Positions 34,388 through 44,121 are shown, numbered from the stretch's first letter. The stretch: 64,000 nt of DNA from Desulfovibrionaceae bacterium (GCA_016932995.1 JAFGBU010000001.1:59770-123769), one strand, 5' to 3'. The notes: generated from the letters alone by a model not told the origin. Program-made: numbers and translations.

Positions 34388-35173
34388 CTAGCGCTTGACG
34401 TTGATGGCCGTCTGGAGCATGGCGTCCGACGTGGTTATGGCCTTGGAGTTGATCTCAAAGGCCCGCTGGCCGATGATCAGGCCGACCATCTCGTCGACCA
34501 TCTCCACGTTGGAGCCCTCCAGAAAGCCCTGGGCCAGGGTCCCGAAATTGGTGGTCCCGGGGTCGCCCTGGATCGGCGCGCCCGAGGCCTCGGTCTCCAC
34601 GTACAGGTTGCGGCCCACGGCGTTCAGGCCGGCCGGGTTTATGAAGTTGTAGAGCTGGATGTCCGCGGATGCGAGCTCCTGGCCGCTCTTGTCCAGGGCC
34701 GCGATGTGGCCCTGCTCGGTGACCACCACGCTCACCGTCTCCTGGGGCACGGTGAACTCGGGCTGGAGCGTGTAGCCGTTGGCCGTGACCACCTTGCCGT
34801 CGTTGTCCAGCTTGAAGTCCCCGGCCCGGGTGTAGACGTTCTCGCCGTTGGGGTCCAAAAGCAGGAAGAAGCCGTTGCCCTCGATGGCGATGTCCAGGGG
34901 GTTTCCGGTGTTCTGGAAGTCGCCCTGGGTGAAGAACTTGTGCACCGTCACCGGCCTGACGCCCATGCCGATCTGCATGCCCGTGGGGATCCTGTTGCCG
35001 CCCTGGTTCATGGTCCCGGCGATGCGCAGGGTCTGGTACATGAGGTCCTCGAACTCGGCCCTGCTCTTCTTGAAGCCGGTGGTGTTGACGTTGGCCAGGT
35101 TGTTGGAGAGCACGTCGATGTGCGTCTGCTGGGCGATCATGCCCGTGGCCGCGGTCCAGAGGGAGCGCATCAT
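34388..35173 (-). CDS. flgG: Flagellar distal rod protein FlgG
   Basis: 261 residues, matching the usual 260. MMRSLWTAATGMIAQQTHID and NLANVNTTGFKKSRAEFEDL are signature N-terminal stretches; the C-terminal EMVDEMVGLIIGQRAFEINS is conserved. It forms the distal rod. It lies 20 nt after flgF in the standard order. Confidence 0.97.
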   Translation of the reverse strand: MMRSLWTAATGMIAQQTHIDVLSNNLANVNTTGFKKSRAEFEDLMYQTLRIAGTMNQGGNRIPTGMQIGMGVRPVTVHKFFTQGDFQNTGNPLDIAIEGNGFFLLLDPNGENVYTRAGDFKLDNDGKVVTANGYTLQPEFTVPQETVSVVVTEQGHIAALDKSGQELASADIQLYNFINPAGLNAVGRNLYVETEASGAPIQGDPGTTNFGTLAQGFLEGSNVEMVDEMVGLIIGQRAFEINSKAITTSDAMLQTAINVKR

Positions 35174-35193
35174 GGTCCATATCCTCCTTGAAG

Positions 35194-35973
35194 TTAAGTC
35201 GCCCTGCCGACCTGACTGATGAGCTTGCCGTCCAGCTCGTCGCTGCCGGTGATCATTTTCTGGTATATCTGGAAGGCCCGCTGGGTCTCGATCATGGCCA
35301 CCATCTCGGTGACCACCTCGACGTTGCTCTTTTCCAGGCAGCCCTGCTCGATGCTCGCCTCCTGGGCCGCGATCTCGGCCCCGACGCCGCCGGGCCGGAT
35401 GCGGTACAGATTGGCCCCGACCTTCTCCAACTCGGCCGGGTTGTCCACAGTGACCAGGTCCAGGACCGAGACCAGCTCGCCCCCGGCCCTGACCCCGCCG
35501 CCGGCGTCGATGTCCACGCCCACGCCCTGGGGCACGGTTATCGGACCGCCCTGGCCGAGCAGGTCATAGCCCTGCTCGGTGACCAGCCGGCCCTCGGAGG
35601 ATATCCTGAAGCTGCCGTTGCGGGTCAGGAAGTCGCCGTCGCCGCTGCGGACCTTGAAGAAGCCGTCGCCGCTGATGGCCAGATCCAGGGGGTTGCCCGT
35701 GACCTGGATGCCGCCCTGCTCAAAGTCTATCCTCTCCTCGGACAGCCTGGGCCTGGCCATGACCATGGCCCTGGGCCAGAGGTCCTTGTCCCGGTAGTAG
35801 GGCTTGGCGTCCACCAGGTAGTCGTGGGCAAAGCGCAGGAAGGTGTCGTGAAAGGCGACCTTGTCCTTCTTGTACCCGGTGGTGTTCACGTTGGCCAGAT
35901 TGTTGGAAATCAAATCCATGCGCGTTTCGTTGGACATGGCCCCGAAAAGCGCGCTGAATATGCTGTCGCGCAT
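35194..35973 (-). CDS. flgF: Flagellar proximal rod protein FlgF
   Basis: 259 residues. The rod-protein ends are clear (NETRMDLISNNLANVNTTGY; VVTEMVAMIETQRAFQIYQK). The start is ATG 35973 behind AGGAGGATCAG; an upstream in-frame start at 36021 lies inside the sigma-54 promoter and is rejected. It is the first gene of the 11-gene flagellar operon flgF-flgG-flgA-flgH-flgI-flgJ-flgN-flgK-flgL-csrA-fliW. Confidence 0.96.
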   Translation of the reverse strand: MRDSIFSALFGAMSNETRMDLISNNLANVNTTGYKKDKVAFHDTFLRFAHDYLVDAKPYYRDKDLWPRAMVMARPRLSEERIDFEQGGIQVTGNPLDLAISGDGFFKVRSGDGDFLTRNGSFRISSEGRLVTEQGYDLLGQGGPITVPQGVGVDIDAGGGVRAGGELVSVLDLVTVDNPAELEKVGANLYRIRPGGVGAEIAAQEASIEQGCLEKSNVEVVTEMVAMIETQRAFQIYQKMITGSDELDGKLISQVGRAT

Positions 35974-36000
35974 CTGATCCTCCTGTTCGCCCCGATTTGT

Positions 36001-36016
36001 TGCAATATGCGAGCCA
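36001..36016 (-). promoter_or_regulatory. Sigma-54 promoter of the flagellar operon
   Basis: The minus-strand sequence TGGCTCGCATATTGCA (36016-36001) has GG and GC elements separated by exactly 10 nt, matching TGGCACG-N4-TTGCA except for one base in the -24 box. Expected transcription start is near 35,990, about 17 nt before flgF, with the ribosome site directly after it. Sigma-54 control of rod/hook genes is usual in polar flagellates. Confidence 0.75.
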
Positions 36017-36073
36017 ACCAAAAAGGCCAGAAAACGGCCCTGCCGGCCGTCAAGAAAGGGGTGACAAGGGGTG

Positions 36074-36102
36074 TTGACTTTTCCCTCGGCTGTGACTAGA
36101 TA
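36074..36102 (+). promoter_or_regulatory. Sigma-70 promoter for tRNA-Gly
   Basis: TTGACT (36074-36079, 5 of 6), 17 nt, TAGATA (36097-36102). The start would be about 7 nt before the mature tRNA 5' end. It may also serve rimP-nusA downstream. Confidence 0.6.
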
Positions 36103-36115
36103 GGTTCGTTTCCGA

Positions 36116-36191
36116 GCGGGTGTAGCTCAGCTGGTAGAGTACAAGCTTCCCAAGCTTGGTGTCGCGGGTTCGATCCCCGTCACCCGCTCCA
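36116..36191 (+). tRNA. tRNA-Gly (anticodon CCC)
   Basis: Acceptor GCGGGTG (36116-36122) pairs with CACCCGC (36181-36187). The D-arm AGCTCAGCTGGTAGAGT, anticodon stem-loop CAAGC-TTCCCAA-GCTTG and T-arm GCGGG-TTCGATC-CCCGT are complete. Discriminator T at 36188, CCA encoded at 36189-36191. Confidence 0.97.
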
Positions 36192-36324
36192 AGGCCTAAA
36201 TTGGAATCAGCCGCCTGAACCGTTAGCCGGGTTCGTTGCATCTGGGTGGGCCTTTTGGGCTCACTTTTTTTTAAGACCCCGGACCCGGGCCGGCGGTCGG
36301 CGGGCAAACAGGTCGGGGGCCGGG

Positions 36325-36864
36325 ATGGCGACGCCCGCCGGACATGGACTTGCAGAGCGGCTCAGGGGGCTGATCGAATCCGAGGTCCGGGCCCTGGGAT
36401 TCGATCTCTGGGGCCTGGAGGCCGGCTCGGGCCCGGGCAAGGGCCTGATCCGGGTGTACATAGACTCCCCGGGGGGCGTGGACGTGGACGCCTGCGCCAA
36501 GGTGAGCAGGCAGCTGTCCGTGGCCCTGGACGTGGAGGACGCCGTGCCCGGGTCCTATTTCCTGGAGGTCTCCTCCCCGGGCCTGGAGCGGCGCTTCTTC
36601 AGCCCCGGGCAGCTGGGGCCCTATGTGGGCAGGACCGTGGAGGCGACCCTGGCTGAGCCCATGGGGGGCCGCAGGCGGATAACCGGGACCCTGGTCGCAA
36701 CGGGCCCGGACTGGCTAACGATCGAGGAGAGCGGCCACGGGTTCCGTCTGGACTGGGTCAAGGTGAAGAGGGCCAGACTGGTCCACGAATTCAAGCAGCA
36801 AGAGCAGCCGGCCAAGGGCCGCGGGCGCAGGGCCCGTCCCGCCGGAGCGGAGGATAAGACATGA
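36325..36864 (+). CDS. rimP: Ribosome maturation factor RimP
   Basis: 179 residues. RimP is needed for 30S maturation. The N-terminal alpha/beta domain (RGLIESEVRALGFDLWGLEA) and YFLEVSSPGLERRFF are characteristic. The C-terminal SH3-like domain ends with a short basic tail (KGRGRRARPAG). The first gene of a conserved translation operon; its end overlaps the nusA start by 4 nt (ATGA). Confidence 0.94.
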   Translation: MATPAGHGLAERLRGLIESEVRALGFDLWGLEAGSGPGKGLIRVYIDSPGGVDVDACAKVSRQLSVALDVEDAVPGSYFLEVSSPGLERRFFSPGQLGPYVGRTVEATLAEPMGGRRRITGTLVATGPDWLTIEESGHGFRLDWVKVKRARLVHEFKQQEQPAKGRGRRARPAGAEDKT

Positions 36865-38267
36865 GTTCCGAGCTCAAGAAGGCCATCGACCAGATCAGCA
36901 AGGACCGGGGCATAGACCGCGACCTGCTCATCGACACCTTAGAGGAGGCGGTCCGCTCCTCGGTGGCCCGCAAATTCGGCGACGCCATGGACATAGAGGT
37001 CAACTTCAACGAGGACCTGGGCGAGATCGAGGTCTACCAGTTCAAGGTGGTGGTCGAAAAGGTCGCCGACCCGGTCAGCGAGATCGTGCTCGAGGAGGCC
37101 CGCCAGCACGACCCCAATGTCCGGCTCGACGACGATATGGGCTTCAAGCTGAACATCGAGGACCTGGGGCGCATCGCGGCCCAGAGCGCCAAGCAGGTCA
37201 TCATCCAGCGCATGCGCGACGCGGAGCAGGAGATCATCTACGAGGAGTACAAGGACCGCGTCGGCGAGATCGTCAGCGGCATCATCCAGCGCCGCGACCG
37301 CACCGGGTGGATAATCAACCTCGGCCGGACCGAGGCCCTGCTGCCCAAGGAGGAGCAGATCCCCAGGGAGCGCTACAAGCGCGGCGACCGCGTCCAGGCC
37401 TACGTCATCGACGTGCACAAGGAGTCCCGGGGGCCCCAGGTCATCGTCTCCAGGTCGCATCCGGAATACATGATCTCCCTGTTCCAGCGCGAGGTGCCCG
37501 AGGTGGCCGACGGCACGGTCAAGATCATGGGCGTGGCCAGGGACCCGGGCCTGCGGGCCAAGGTCGCGGTCCAGTCCCGGGACCGGGACGTGGACCCGGT
37601 GGGCGCCTGCGTCGGCATCCGCGGCTCGCGCATCCAGAACGTGGTCCAGGAGCTCAAGGGCGAACGCATCGACATCGTGGTCTGGAGCCCGGACATCGCC
37701 ATGTACGGCCAGCACGCCCTGTCTCCGGCGGTCATCTCCAGGATCACCGTGGACGACGACGACCAGGTCCTGGAGGTCGTGGTCCCGGACGACCAGCTGA
37801 CCCTGGCCATCGGCCGCAAGGGCCAGAACGTCAAGCTCGCGTCCAGGCTTTTGGGCTGGAAAATAGACATCTTCACTGAAAGCCGCTACGGCGAACTCAA
37901 CGCCTCCCGCAGGGGCCTCGAACAGTTGGCCAGCGTGGCCGAGATCGGCCTGGACAACTTCCTGGCCGCCGGGTTCGAGACCGCCGAGCAACTGACCGCG
38001 GCCAGCGACGAGGAAATCCTGGCCGTGGAGGGCCTGACCCCGGCCAAGGTCGCGGACATCAGGGTGGCCATCAACATGCTCGGGCTCAACGCGCCTGCGC
38101 CCGAGGCCGAAAATCAAGAGCCCGAGGCCGAGCAGTCCGGAGCCGATGCGGCCGGAGCCGATGCGGCCGAAAGCCCGGCGGCCGAGGCCTCCGAGGCCGA
38201 GCAGTCCGACGTCCGGGCAGCGGACGAAAAAGACCCCGGCGACAAGGCCGGCCAAGGCGAAGAATAA
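36861..38267 (+). CDS. nusA: Transcription termination/antitermination factor NusA
   Basis: 468 residues. Order: N-terminal RNA-polymerase-binding domain (1-125), S1 domain (about 130-200, GEIVSGIIQRRDRTGWIINL), two KH domains (about 200-345, VGACVGIRGSRIQNVVQEL and LAIGRKGQNVKLASRL), then one helix-hairpin-helix repeat (TAASDEEILAVEGLTPAKVA). The last 65 residues are acidic, Glu/Ala-rich and probably disordered (EAEQSGADAAGADAAE). It acts with RNA polymerase in pausing and antitermination. Confidence 0.96.
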   Translation: MSSELKKAIDQISKDRGIDRDLLIDTLEEAVRSSVARKFGDAMDIEVNFNEDLGEIEVYQFKVVVEKVADPVSEIVLEEARQHDPNVRLDDDMGFKLNIEDLGRIAAQSAKQVIIQRMRDAEQEIIYEEYKDRVGEIVSGIIQRRDRTGWIINLGRTEALLPKEEQIPRERYKRGDRVQAYVIDVHKESRGPQVIVSRSHPEYMISLFQREVPEVADGTVKIMGVARDPGLRAKVAVQSRDRDVDPVGACVGIRGSRIQNVVQELKGERIDIVVWSPDIAMYGQHALSPAVISRITVDDDDQVLEVVVPDDQLTLAIGRKGQNVKLASRLLGWKIDIFTESRYGELNASRRGLEQLASVAEIGLDNFLAAGFETAEQLTAASDEEILAVEGLTPAKVADIRVAINMLGLNAPAPEAENQEPEAEQSGADAAGADAAESPAAEASEAEQSDVRAADEKDPGDKAGQGEE

Positions 38268-38272
38268 CACCG

Positions 38273-38542
38273 ATGACCGGACACGCGGTCGTAAAGGGCA
38301 GCCGCCCCAAGGCGGCGCAGGCCCATGACGGGCAGGGACCGGTGCGCATGTGCGTCATCTGCCGCGGGCGCTTTCCCAAGGCCGAGCTCGCCCGCTACGC
38401 GCAGGGGCGGGACGGCCTTGAGCCGGACCCCGGCCGGACCGCGCCCGGCCGCGGGGTCTACGTCTGCGCAAGGCCCGAATGTCTGGAGCGGTTCAGGTCA
38501 ATGGCCCAGGGGAAGAAACTCAAGGGAGAGATCAAGAAATGA
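38273..38542 (+). CDS. YlxR/RnpM family RNA-binding protein (DUF448)
   Basis: 89 residues between nusA and infB, the usual place for this family. The motif [18 protein letters not shown] is diagnostic, followed by [16 protein letters not shown] with the second Cys pair. The family binds nucleic acids; in Bacillus it has been reported to act on RNase P. The stop overlaps the infB start by 4 nt. Confidence 0.9.
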   Translation: MTGHAVVKGSRPKAAQAHDGQGPVRMCVICRGRFPKAELARYAQGRDGLEPDPGRTAPGRGVYVCARPECLERFRSMAQGKKLKGEIKK

Positions 38543-41124
38543 CGGCGAAGATCAGGGTCAAGGACCTGGCTGCCGAACTCGGGATCGGCAACAAGGACAT
38601 CCTCCAACTCCTGCGCGAGCAGGGCGTCCAGGTCAAAAGCCACATGAGCGGCCTGGAACCCGAAGAGGCGGACAGGGTCAGGCTGGAGGCCCGTCAGGGC
38701 GGCGAAGCCAGGACCGAGGTCGTGCGCCGCGAGGTCGAGCCGGGCATCATCGTCAGGCGCAGGCGCGTCGCGCCCGCAGCCCCAAAAGAGGCCGCCCCCG
38801 AGGTCCCCGCGGCCGAACCAAAGGCCAAGGCGCGCAAGACGGTCAAGAAAGCCGTCCCAACGGAGCCCGAGGCCGCGGCCGAGGCGGCCGAAAAGCCGGT
38901 CCCCGAGGTCCCCGAGGCAAAGACCCCGGAGGCCGTGGAGGCAGGGCCCGAGGCGGAGCAAGAGGCCGAGAAAAAGGGCAAGACGGCCAAAAAGAAGACC
39001 GAACGCAAGGCGGACAAGGAGCCCCAGGCGCCCCAGGTGCGCATCATTTCCATGCCCACGCCCGGCGAGGCCGTGGAGGCCAAGAGGCCGCGCAGGCCTC
39101 TCAGGCCCGTGGCCCCGCTTGTGCCTGAGCAGCCTGCCATGCCCGCGCCCGCGCCCGAGGCCGAGGCCGGCAAGGCCAAGAAGAAGAAAAAGGACCGCCG
39201 GGTGGTCGAGTTCGCGCCCCTGGACGACGGGCTCAAGAAGGGCCGCAGGAGACCGGCCCCGGGCATGGCCGAGGAGGCCTTCAGGGGCAAGCCCAAGCGC
39301 AAGAGGCAGAGATCGGCCGGCCACGAGGCCGGGGACGAGGCCGGGGCCGGTCAGCCGGTCAAGGCCGCCAAGCGCAAGCTCAAGGTCGACGAGACCATCC
39401 GGGTCTCGGACATGGCCAGGCAGATGGGCATCAAGGCCCCCCTGCTCATAAAGGCCCTCTTCGACCTCGGGGTCCTGGCGACCATAAACCAGGCCCTGGA
39501 CATGGACACCGCGACCCTGCTCGCGGCCGAGTTCGGCTACGAGGTGGAGAACGTGTCCTTTGACGAGCAGGAGTTCCTCGTGCCCGCGGAGCAGGACAGC
39601 CCCGAGGCCCTCAAGCCGCGGCCGCCCGTGGTGACCATCATGGGCCACGTGGACCACGGCAAGACCTCGCTTCTGGACGCCATAAGAAAGACCAACATCA
39701 CCGCGGGCGAGGCCGGGGGCATCACCCAGCACATCGGCGCGTACCACGTGTCCACGAACCGCGGCGACGTGGTCTTCCTGGACACCCCGGGCCACGAGGC
39801 GTTCACCACCATGCGCGCCCGGGGCGCGCAGGTCACGGACATCGTCATCCTGGTCGTGGCCGCGGACGACGGGGTCATGGACCAGACCCGCGAGGCCATC
39901 AACCACTCCAAGGCCGCGGGAGTGCCCATTGTCGTGGCCGTGAACAAGATCGACAAGGAAAACGCGGATCCCGACCGGGTCAAGCGCGAGCTCTCCGAGC
40001 TCGGCCTGGTGCCCGAGGACTGGGGCGGGGACACCATCTTCGCCAAGGTCTCGGCCAAGCAGCGCATCGGCCTGGACGAGCTGCTGGAAATGATCCTGCT
40101 CCAGGCCGAGGTCCTGGAGCTCAAGGCCAATCCGGACAAGCCCGCCAGGGGCCACATCGTCGAGGCCAAGCTGGACAAGGGCCGCGGCCCGCTGGCCACG
40201 CTGCTGATCTCCGAGGGGACCATCAAGCAGGGCGACTCCTTTGTCTGCGGGGTGTTCCACGGCAAGGTCCGGGCCCTGTTCAACGACCAGGGCAAGAAGA
40301 TCAAGAAGGCCGGGCCGGCCATGCCCGTGGAGATCCAGGGGTTCGAGGGCGTGCCCGAGGCCGGTGACGAGTTCGCGGCGGTCGCCGACGAAAAGGTCGC
40401 CCGGCGCATCGCCCAGGAACGGCTCACCAAGCACCGGGAAAAGGAGCTGGCCGGCAAGACCAAGGTCACCCTGGAATCCTTCCTGGCCTCCAAGCCGGAG
40501 GAGGAGGCCCAGGTCCTGAACCTGGTGCTCAAGGCCGACGTGCAGGGCTCCCTGGAGGCCATCGCCGAGGCCCTGAACAAGCTGTCCACCGACGAGGTCA
40601 AGATGCACATCGTCCACGGCGCGGCCGGGGCGATCGCCGAATCGGACATCCTGCTGGCCTCGGCCTCCAAGGCCATCATCATCGGCTTCAACGTCAGGCC
40701 GACCCACAAGGTCAAGGACATCGCCGATCAAGAGCACGTGGAGATCCGCTTCTACGACATCATCTACAAGCTGGTCAGCGACATCAAGGACGCCATGAGC
40801 GGCATGCTCGCCCCGGACATAGAGGAGTCCTACCTGGGCCAGGCCGAGGTCCGCGACACCTTCAGCGTGCCCAAGGTCGGGACCGTGGCCGGCTGCTTCG
40901 TGGCCGACGGCAGGCTGACCAGAAACGCCAAGGTCAGGCTGCTGCGCGACGGGGTGGTCATCTACACCGGCAGGCTGTCCTCGCTGAAGCGCTTCAAGGA
41001 CGACGTCAAGGAGGTCCAGAAGGACTACGAATGCGGCGTGGCCCTGGAGAACTTCAACGATTTGAAGATCGGCGATTTCATCGAGGCCTTTGAGGAGCGG
41101 GAAGTGGCCAGGACCCTTGAATAG
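38539..41124 (+). CDS. infB: Translation initiation factor IF-2
   Basis: 861 residues. An IF2N domain ([20 protein letters not shown]) opens the protein. A long Ala/Glu/Lys/Pro linker (about 60-290) follows, then a second IF2N domain (about 295-345). The GTPase starts near 360: [27 protein letters not shown] and NKID. Domains II-IV bind fMet-tRNA (C-terminal [18 protein letters not shown]). The ATG at 38539 follows AAGGGAGAGATCAAGAA. It is the central gene of the operon. Confidence 0.97.
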   Translation: MTAKIRVKDLAAELGIGNKDILQLLREQGVQVKSHMSGLEPEEADRVRLEARQGGEARTEVVRREVEPGIIVRRRRVAPAAPKEAAPEVPAAEPKAKARKTVKKAVPTEPEAAAEAAEKPVPEVPEAKTPEAVEAGPEAEQEAEKKGKTAKKKTERKADKEPQAPQVRIISMPTPGEAVEAKRPRRPLRPVAPLVPEQPAMPAPAPEAEAGKAKKKKKDRRVVEFAPLDDGLKKGRRRPAPGMAEEAFRGKPKRKRQRSAGHEAGDEAGAGQPVKAAKRKLKVDETIRVSDMARQMGIKAPLLIKALFDLGVLATINQALDMDTATLLAAEFGYEVENVSFDEQEFLVPAEQDSPEALKPRPPVVTIMGHVDHGKTSLLDAIRKTNITAGEAGGITQHIGAYHVSTNRGDVVFLDTPGHEAFTTMRARGAQVTDIVILVVAADDGVMDQTREAINHSKAAGVPIVVAVNKIDKENADPDRVKRELSELGLVPEDWGGDTIFAKVSAKQRIGLDELLEMILLQAEVLELKANPDKPARGHIVEAKLDKGRGPLATLLISEGTIKQGDSFVCGVFHGKVRALFNDQGKKIKKAGPAMPVEIQGFEGVPEAGDEFAAVADEKVARRIAQERLTKHREKELAGKTKVTLESFLASKPEEEAQVLNLVLKADVQGSLEAIAEALNKLSTDEVKMHIVHGAAGAIAESDILLASASKAIIIGFNVRPTHKVKDIADQEHVEIRFYDIIYKLVSDIKDAMSGMLAPDIEESYLGQAEVRDTFSVPKVGTVAGCFVADGRLTRNAKVRLLRDGVVIYTGRLSSLKRFKDDVKEVQKDYECGVALENFNDLKIGDFIEAFEEREVARTLE

Positions 41125-41142
41125 CCCGGGCCCGGCAGGGAC

Positions 41143-41445
41143 ATGATCATCGGAGTTCTGACCCTCGAGTTCCGCCTGCGGGGCAACGATTCGCTCAAGG
41201 GCAAGCGCAAGGTGGCCCTGAGCCTCAAGCAGAAGCTCAGGAACAAGTTCAACCTGGCCGCGGCCGAGATCGAGGCCCAGGACGACCCGCAGAGGCTGGT
41301 GCTGGCCGCGGCGACCGTGTCCAACGAGACGCGCAAGGTCGAGAGCGTCCTGTCCAAGGCCCTGGGCCTGGCCGAGGCCGCGACCCCGGCCGAGCTCGTC
41401 CACTGCGGCACCGAGATATTCAGCAGCGACCCGGAACGGACATGA
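41143..41445 (+). CDS. DUF503 domain protein
   Basis: 100 residues. The family opening MIIGVLTLEFRLRGNDSLKGKR is typical (seen often as MIVGxLxxELxIPxxxSLKxKR). It is usually found between infB and rbfA, as here. The function is unknown; a role near ribosome assembly follows from context only. The stop overlaps the rbfA start (ATGA). Confidence 0.92.
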   Translation: MIIGVLTLEFRLRGNDSLKGKRKVALSLKQKLRNKFNLAAAEIEAQDDPQRLVLAAATVSNETRKVESVLSKALGLAEAATPAELVHCGTEIFSSDPERT

Positions 41446-41804
41446 AGATATCCGGATCAAGGCGTTCGGCCCGCCTCGGCGACCAGATAATGCGCGAGCT
41501 GGCCACCATGCTGGCCGAAAAGATACAGGACCCCAGGCTGAACATGGTCACCCTAAGCGGAGTGCGCATGAACACGGACCTGCGCGTGGCCGAGGTCCTG
41601 TTCACCATGGGCGCGGGACCGGCCTCCAGGGACGAGGTCCAGGCCGCCCTGGCCAAGGCGGCCGGGCGCCTGCGTTCGGGACTGGGCAGACGCCTCAGGC
41701 TCAGGTACCTGCCCGAGCTCAGGTTCGTGCACGACGACTTCCTGGAGGACACCGTATATGGACGCCCCGATCCGGGCAGTGGCCCGGACAATCAAGGACA
41801 ATGA
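41442..41804 (+). CDS. rbfA: Ribosome-binding factor A
   Basis: 120 residues, KH-type fold that matures 16S rRNA near the 5' end. SRRSARLGDQIMRELATMLAE and DLRVAEVLFTMG identify it; LRYLPELRFVHDDFLEDTVY is the C-terminal family stretch. Its 3' end overlaps the nrnA start by 47 nt in another frame, an unusually long overlap for this operon. Confidence 0.94.
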   Translation: MKISGSRRSARLGDQIMRELATMLAEKIQDPRLNMVTLSGVRMNTDLRVAEVLFTMGAGPASRDEVQAALAKAAGRLRSGLGRRLRLRYLPELRFVHDDFLEDTVYGRPDPGSGPDNQGQ

Positions 41805-42735
41805 GTCCTTCCTGGTGGCCTCGCACTTCAACCCGGACGGCGACGCCATCGGCTCCACCGCGGCCATGGGCCACATCCTCAAGGCCCTGGGCAAGAAATT
41901 CGCGCTGTACAATGCCTCGGGCCTGCCCGAGCGCTTCGCCTGGCTGGACCTGCCCGGACCGCTGCTGGACGCCCTGCCCTCCCGGGCCGCGGACCCGAAG
42001 GTCTGGCTCCTGGCCCTGGACTGCGGCTCCCCGGCCAGGCTCGGCCAAGACCTGGCGGCGCGCATGAACCCGGACCGGACCGTGAACATCGACCACCACC
42101 TGGGCAACCCCGAGTTCGGGGCCGTGAACTGGGTGGACCCGGCCCAGGCCTCGGTCGGGTCCATGATCGCCGACCTGGCCCGGGACCTGGGCCTGGAGCT
42201 CAAGGGCCCGCTTGCCGAGGCGATCTACCTGGCCCTGACCACGGACACCGGCTTCTTCACCTACGGCAACACCACGCCCGAGGCCCTGGAGCTGGCCGCG
42301 GCCCTGATGAGGGGCGGCCTGGACTGCCAAAGGCTCAACCAGGCCATCAGGGACCAGTGGCCGGAAAGACGGCTCAAGCTCTGGTCCAGGGTCATGGCCC
42401 GGGTCCGGCTGGAGCTCGACGGCGAGGTGGCCCTGGCCGTGGTCACGGCCGGGGACCTCAAGGACACCGGGACCACGGTCGAGGACACCGAGAACCTGGT
42501 CAACTTCATCCACCGGCTGGAGGGGCTGCGCGTGGCCGCCCTGCTCCGGGAGGACGGTCCCGGGACGTACAAGTTCAGCCTGCGCTCCAGGGGCGAGGAC
42601 GACGTGCAGGCCGTGGCCGCCGGCTTTGGCGGCGGAGGGCACAAAAACGCGGCCGGCGGCAGCCTGCGCGCGGACCTGGCCGCGGCCGAGAAGCGGCTTC
42701 TCGAGGCCCTCAAGCAGGCCTTGAGGCCGCACTAG
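41758..42735 (+). CDS. nrnA: DHH family nanoRNase/pAp phosphatase (NrnA-like)
   Basis: 325 residues. The DHH domain has SHFNPDGDAIGS (metal site), DCGSPARLG and NIDHHLGN; the DHHA1 domain closes with GGGGHKNAAGG. NrnA degrades very short RNAs and removes the 3' phosphate of pAp, which is also a by-product of sulfur assimilation. Gene placement between rbfA and truB is common outside Gammaproteobacteria. The start ATG 41758 lies within rbfA. Confidence 0.93.
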   Translation: MDAPIRAVARTIKDNESFLVASHFNPDGDAIGSTAAMGHILKALGKKFALYNASGLPERFAWLDLPGPLLDALPSRAADPKVWLLALDCGSPARLGQDLAARMNPDRTVNIDHHLGNPEFGAVNWVDPAQASVGSMIADLARDLGLELKGPLAEAIYLALTTDTGFFTYGNTTPEALELAAALMRGGLDCQRLNQAIRDQWPERRLKLWSRVMARVRLELDGEVALAVVTAGDLKDTGTTVEDTENLVNFIHRLEGLRVAALLREDGPGTYKFSLRSRGEDDVQAVAAGFGGGGHKNAAGGSLRADLAAAEKRLLEALKQALRPH

Positions 42736-42737
42736 CC

Positions 42738-43667
42738 ATGGCCGAAAAAAAGGAGGGCGCCCAGGTCCACGGCCTGCTGGTGCTGAACAAGCCCTGCGGC
42801 CCGACCTCGGCGGGCTGCCTGAACAGGATAAAAAAAGAGCTCGGACAGCTCAAGATAGGCCACGCCGGGACCCTGGACCCCATGGCCGGCGGGGTGCTCC
42901 TGGTCCTGCTCGGCCAGGCCACCAAGCTGGCCCCGTACATCTCGGGCGGGGACAAGGTCTACGCCGGGACCATGAGGCTGGGCCTGACCACGGACACCTA
43001 CGACGTCCAGGGCCAGATACTGGCCGAGGCCGCCTGGGACGCGATCAGCCCGCAAGAGGTGAGAGAGGCGATCATGTCCTGGCGGGAGTTGACAGAACAG
43101 GACATTCCCGCCTATTCGGCGGCCAAGCACAAGGGCAAACCCCTCTACTCGCTGGCCCGGGCCGGCCGGGAGGTGCCCGAAAAGAAAAAGGAGATCAAAA
43201 TTTACGAAGTTGAACCGCTGGACATCCGCCTCCCCTTGGCGGGCTTCAGGCTCAAATGCTCGGCAGGCACCTACGTACGCTCCCTGGTCCACAGCTTGGG
43301 GAAGCGACTCGGTTGCGGCGCCGCGCTGGCCGGTCTGACCCGCGAATCCAGCCTGCCCTTCGGGCTCAAGGAGGCCCACGACCTGGAGGACGTCCTGGCC
43401 GATCCCGAGGGCCTTGCCCGACGGGTCACGCCGCTTGCGGACGTGCTCAGGGGCTGGCCCAGGCAACGCCTGAGCGGGCCGCTGGCCGGGCTGGTCAAAA
43501 ACGGCGCCCGGCTTCCGGCCGGACCGGACCGGGAGTCCCCGCTCGCGGGACGCCCGGGCCAGAGGGCGCTGTTTCTGGGCCCGGACGACGAGCCCTTGGC
43601 CCTGGTCGAGGCCAGGGTCGAGGACGACCGGATCGTGTGGGCGATACTGAGGGGGCTGTGGTCCTAG
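42738..43667 (+). CDS. truB: tRNA pseudouridine(55) synthase
   Basis: 309 residues. Catalytic Asp in GHAGTLDPMAGGVLLVLLGQ; conserved QDIPAYSAAKHKGKPLYSLA and CSAGTYVRSLVHSLG follow. It isomerises U55 in the T-arm of tRNAs. Start ATG 42738, 2 nt after the nrnA stop. The C-terminal PUA-like tail is present. Confidence 0.96.
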   Translation: MAEKKEGAQVHGLLVLNKPCGPTSAGCLNRIKKELGQLKIGHAGTLDPMAGGVLLVLLGQATKLAPYISGGDKVYAGTMRLGLTTDTYDVQGQILAEAAWDAISPQEVREAIMSWRELTEQDIPAYSAAKHKGKPLYSLARAGREVPEKKKEIKIYEVEPLDIRLPLAGFRLKCSAGTYVRSLVHSLGKRLGCGAALAGLTRESSLPFGLKEAHDLEDVLADPEGLARRVTPLADVLRGWPRQRLSGPLAGLVKNGARLPAGPDRESPLAGRPGQRALFLGPDDEPLALVEARVEDDRIVWAILRGLWS

Positions 43668-43730
43668 GGTGGACCATTGTCCCGGGAAGGCGGGTCCGGC
43701 TCGGAATGCAATCACAAGGAGGATACGGCT

Positions 43731-44000
43731 GTGGTGCTTGACGCCCAAGACAAGGGTAAGATCATCGAGGAGTACAAGAGGCACGAGGGCGACACGGGTT
43801 CGCCCGAGGTCCAGGTGGCCCTGCTCACGGAGCGCATCAGCTACCTGACGGAACACTTCAAGTTGCACAAAAAGGACTTCCACTCCCGCACCGGCCTGCT
43901 CAAGCTCGTGGGCCAGCGCAGGAAGCTTTTGAATTATTTGAAGAAAAAAGACGTTCAACGCTACCGGGACTTGATTCAGAAACTGGGTCTGCGCAAGTAG
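43731..44000 (+). CDS. rpsO: Ribosomal protein S15
   Basis: 89 residues, the exact family length, from GTG 43731 behind AAGGAGG. The conserved [19 protein letters not shown] and [20 protein letters not shown] blocks bind 16S rRNA helix 22 region. It precedes pnp as in most bacteria. Confidence 0.97.
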   Translation: MVLDAQDKGKIIEEYKRHEGDTGSPEVQVALLTERISYLTEHFKLHKKDFHSRTGLLKLVGQRRKLLNYLKKKDVQRYRDLIQKLGLRK

Positions 44001-44022
44001 GCCCAAGAGAGGACGAGATCGC

Positions 44023-44121
44023 CCATGGGGCGGGCCTCAAGGCCCGCCCCATGGATTGAAAAACAGGCCTTGCGCCGACACAGGAGTCCCCCGCAAACGG
44101 GGGCGGGCCCGCAGGGGCCCG
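44023..44121 (+). promoter_or_regulatory. Three tandem hairpins between rpsO and pnp
   Basis: Hairpin 1: CCATGGGGCGGGCC (44023-44036), TCAA loop, exact complement (44041-44054). Hairpin 2: CCCCCG-CAAA-CGGGGG (44088-44103). Hairpin 3: CGGGCCC-GCAG-GGGCCCG (44104-44121). None has a T run. In E. coli the same gap holds an attenuating terminator and the RNase III site for PNPase autoregulation; these hairpins occupy the corresponding position. Confidence 0.6.

Noticed and set aside
38458..41460. 1000-codon minus-strand open frame opposite infB
   Set aside because: Composition of Gly, Leu, Asp and His without motifs; it mirrors the codon pattern of infB.
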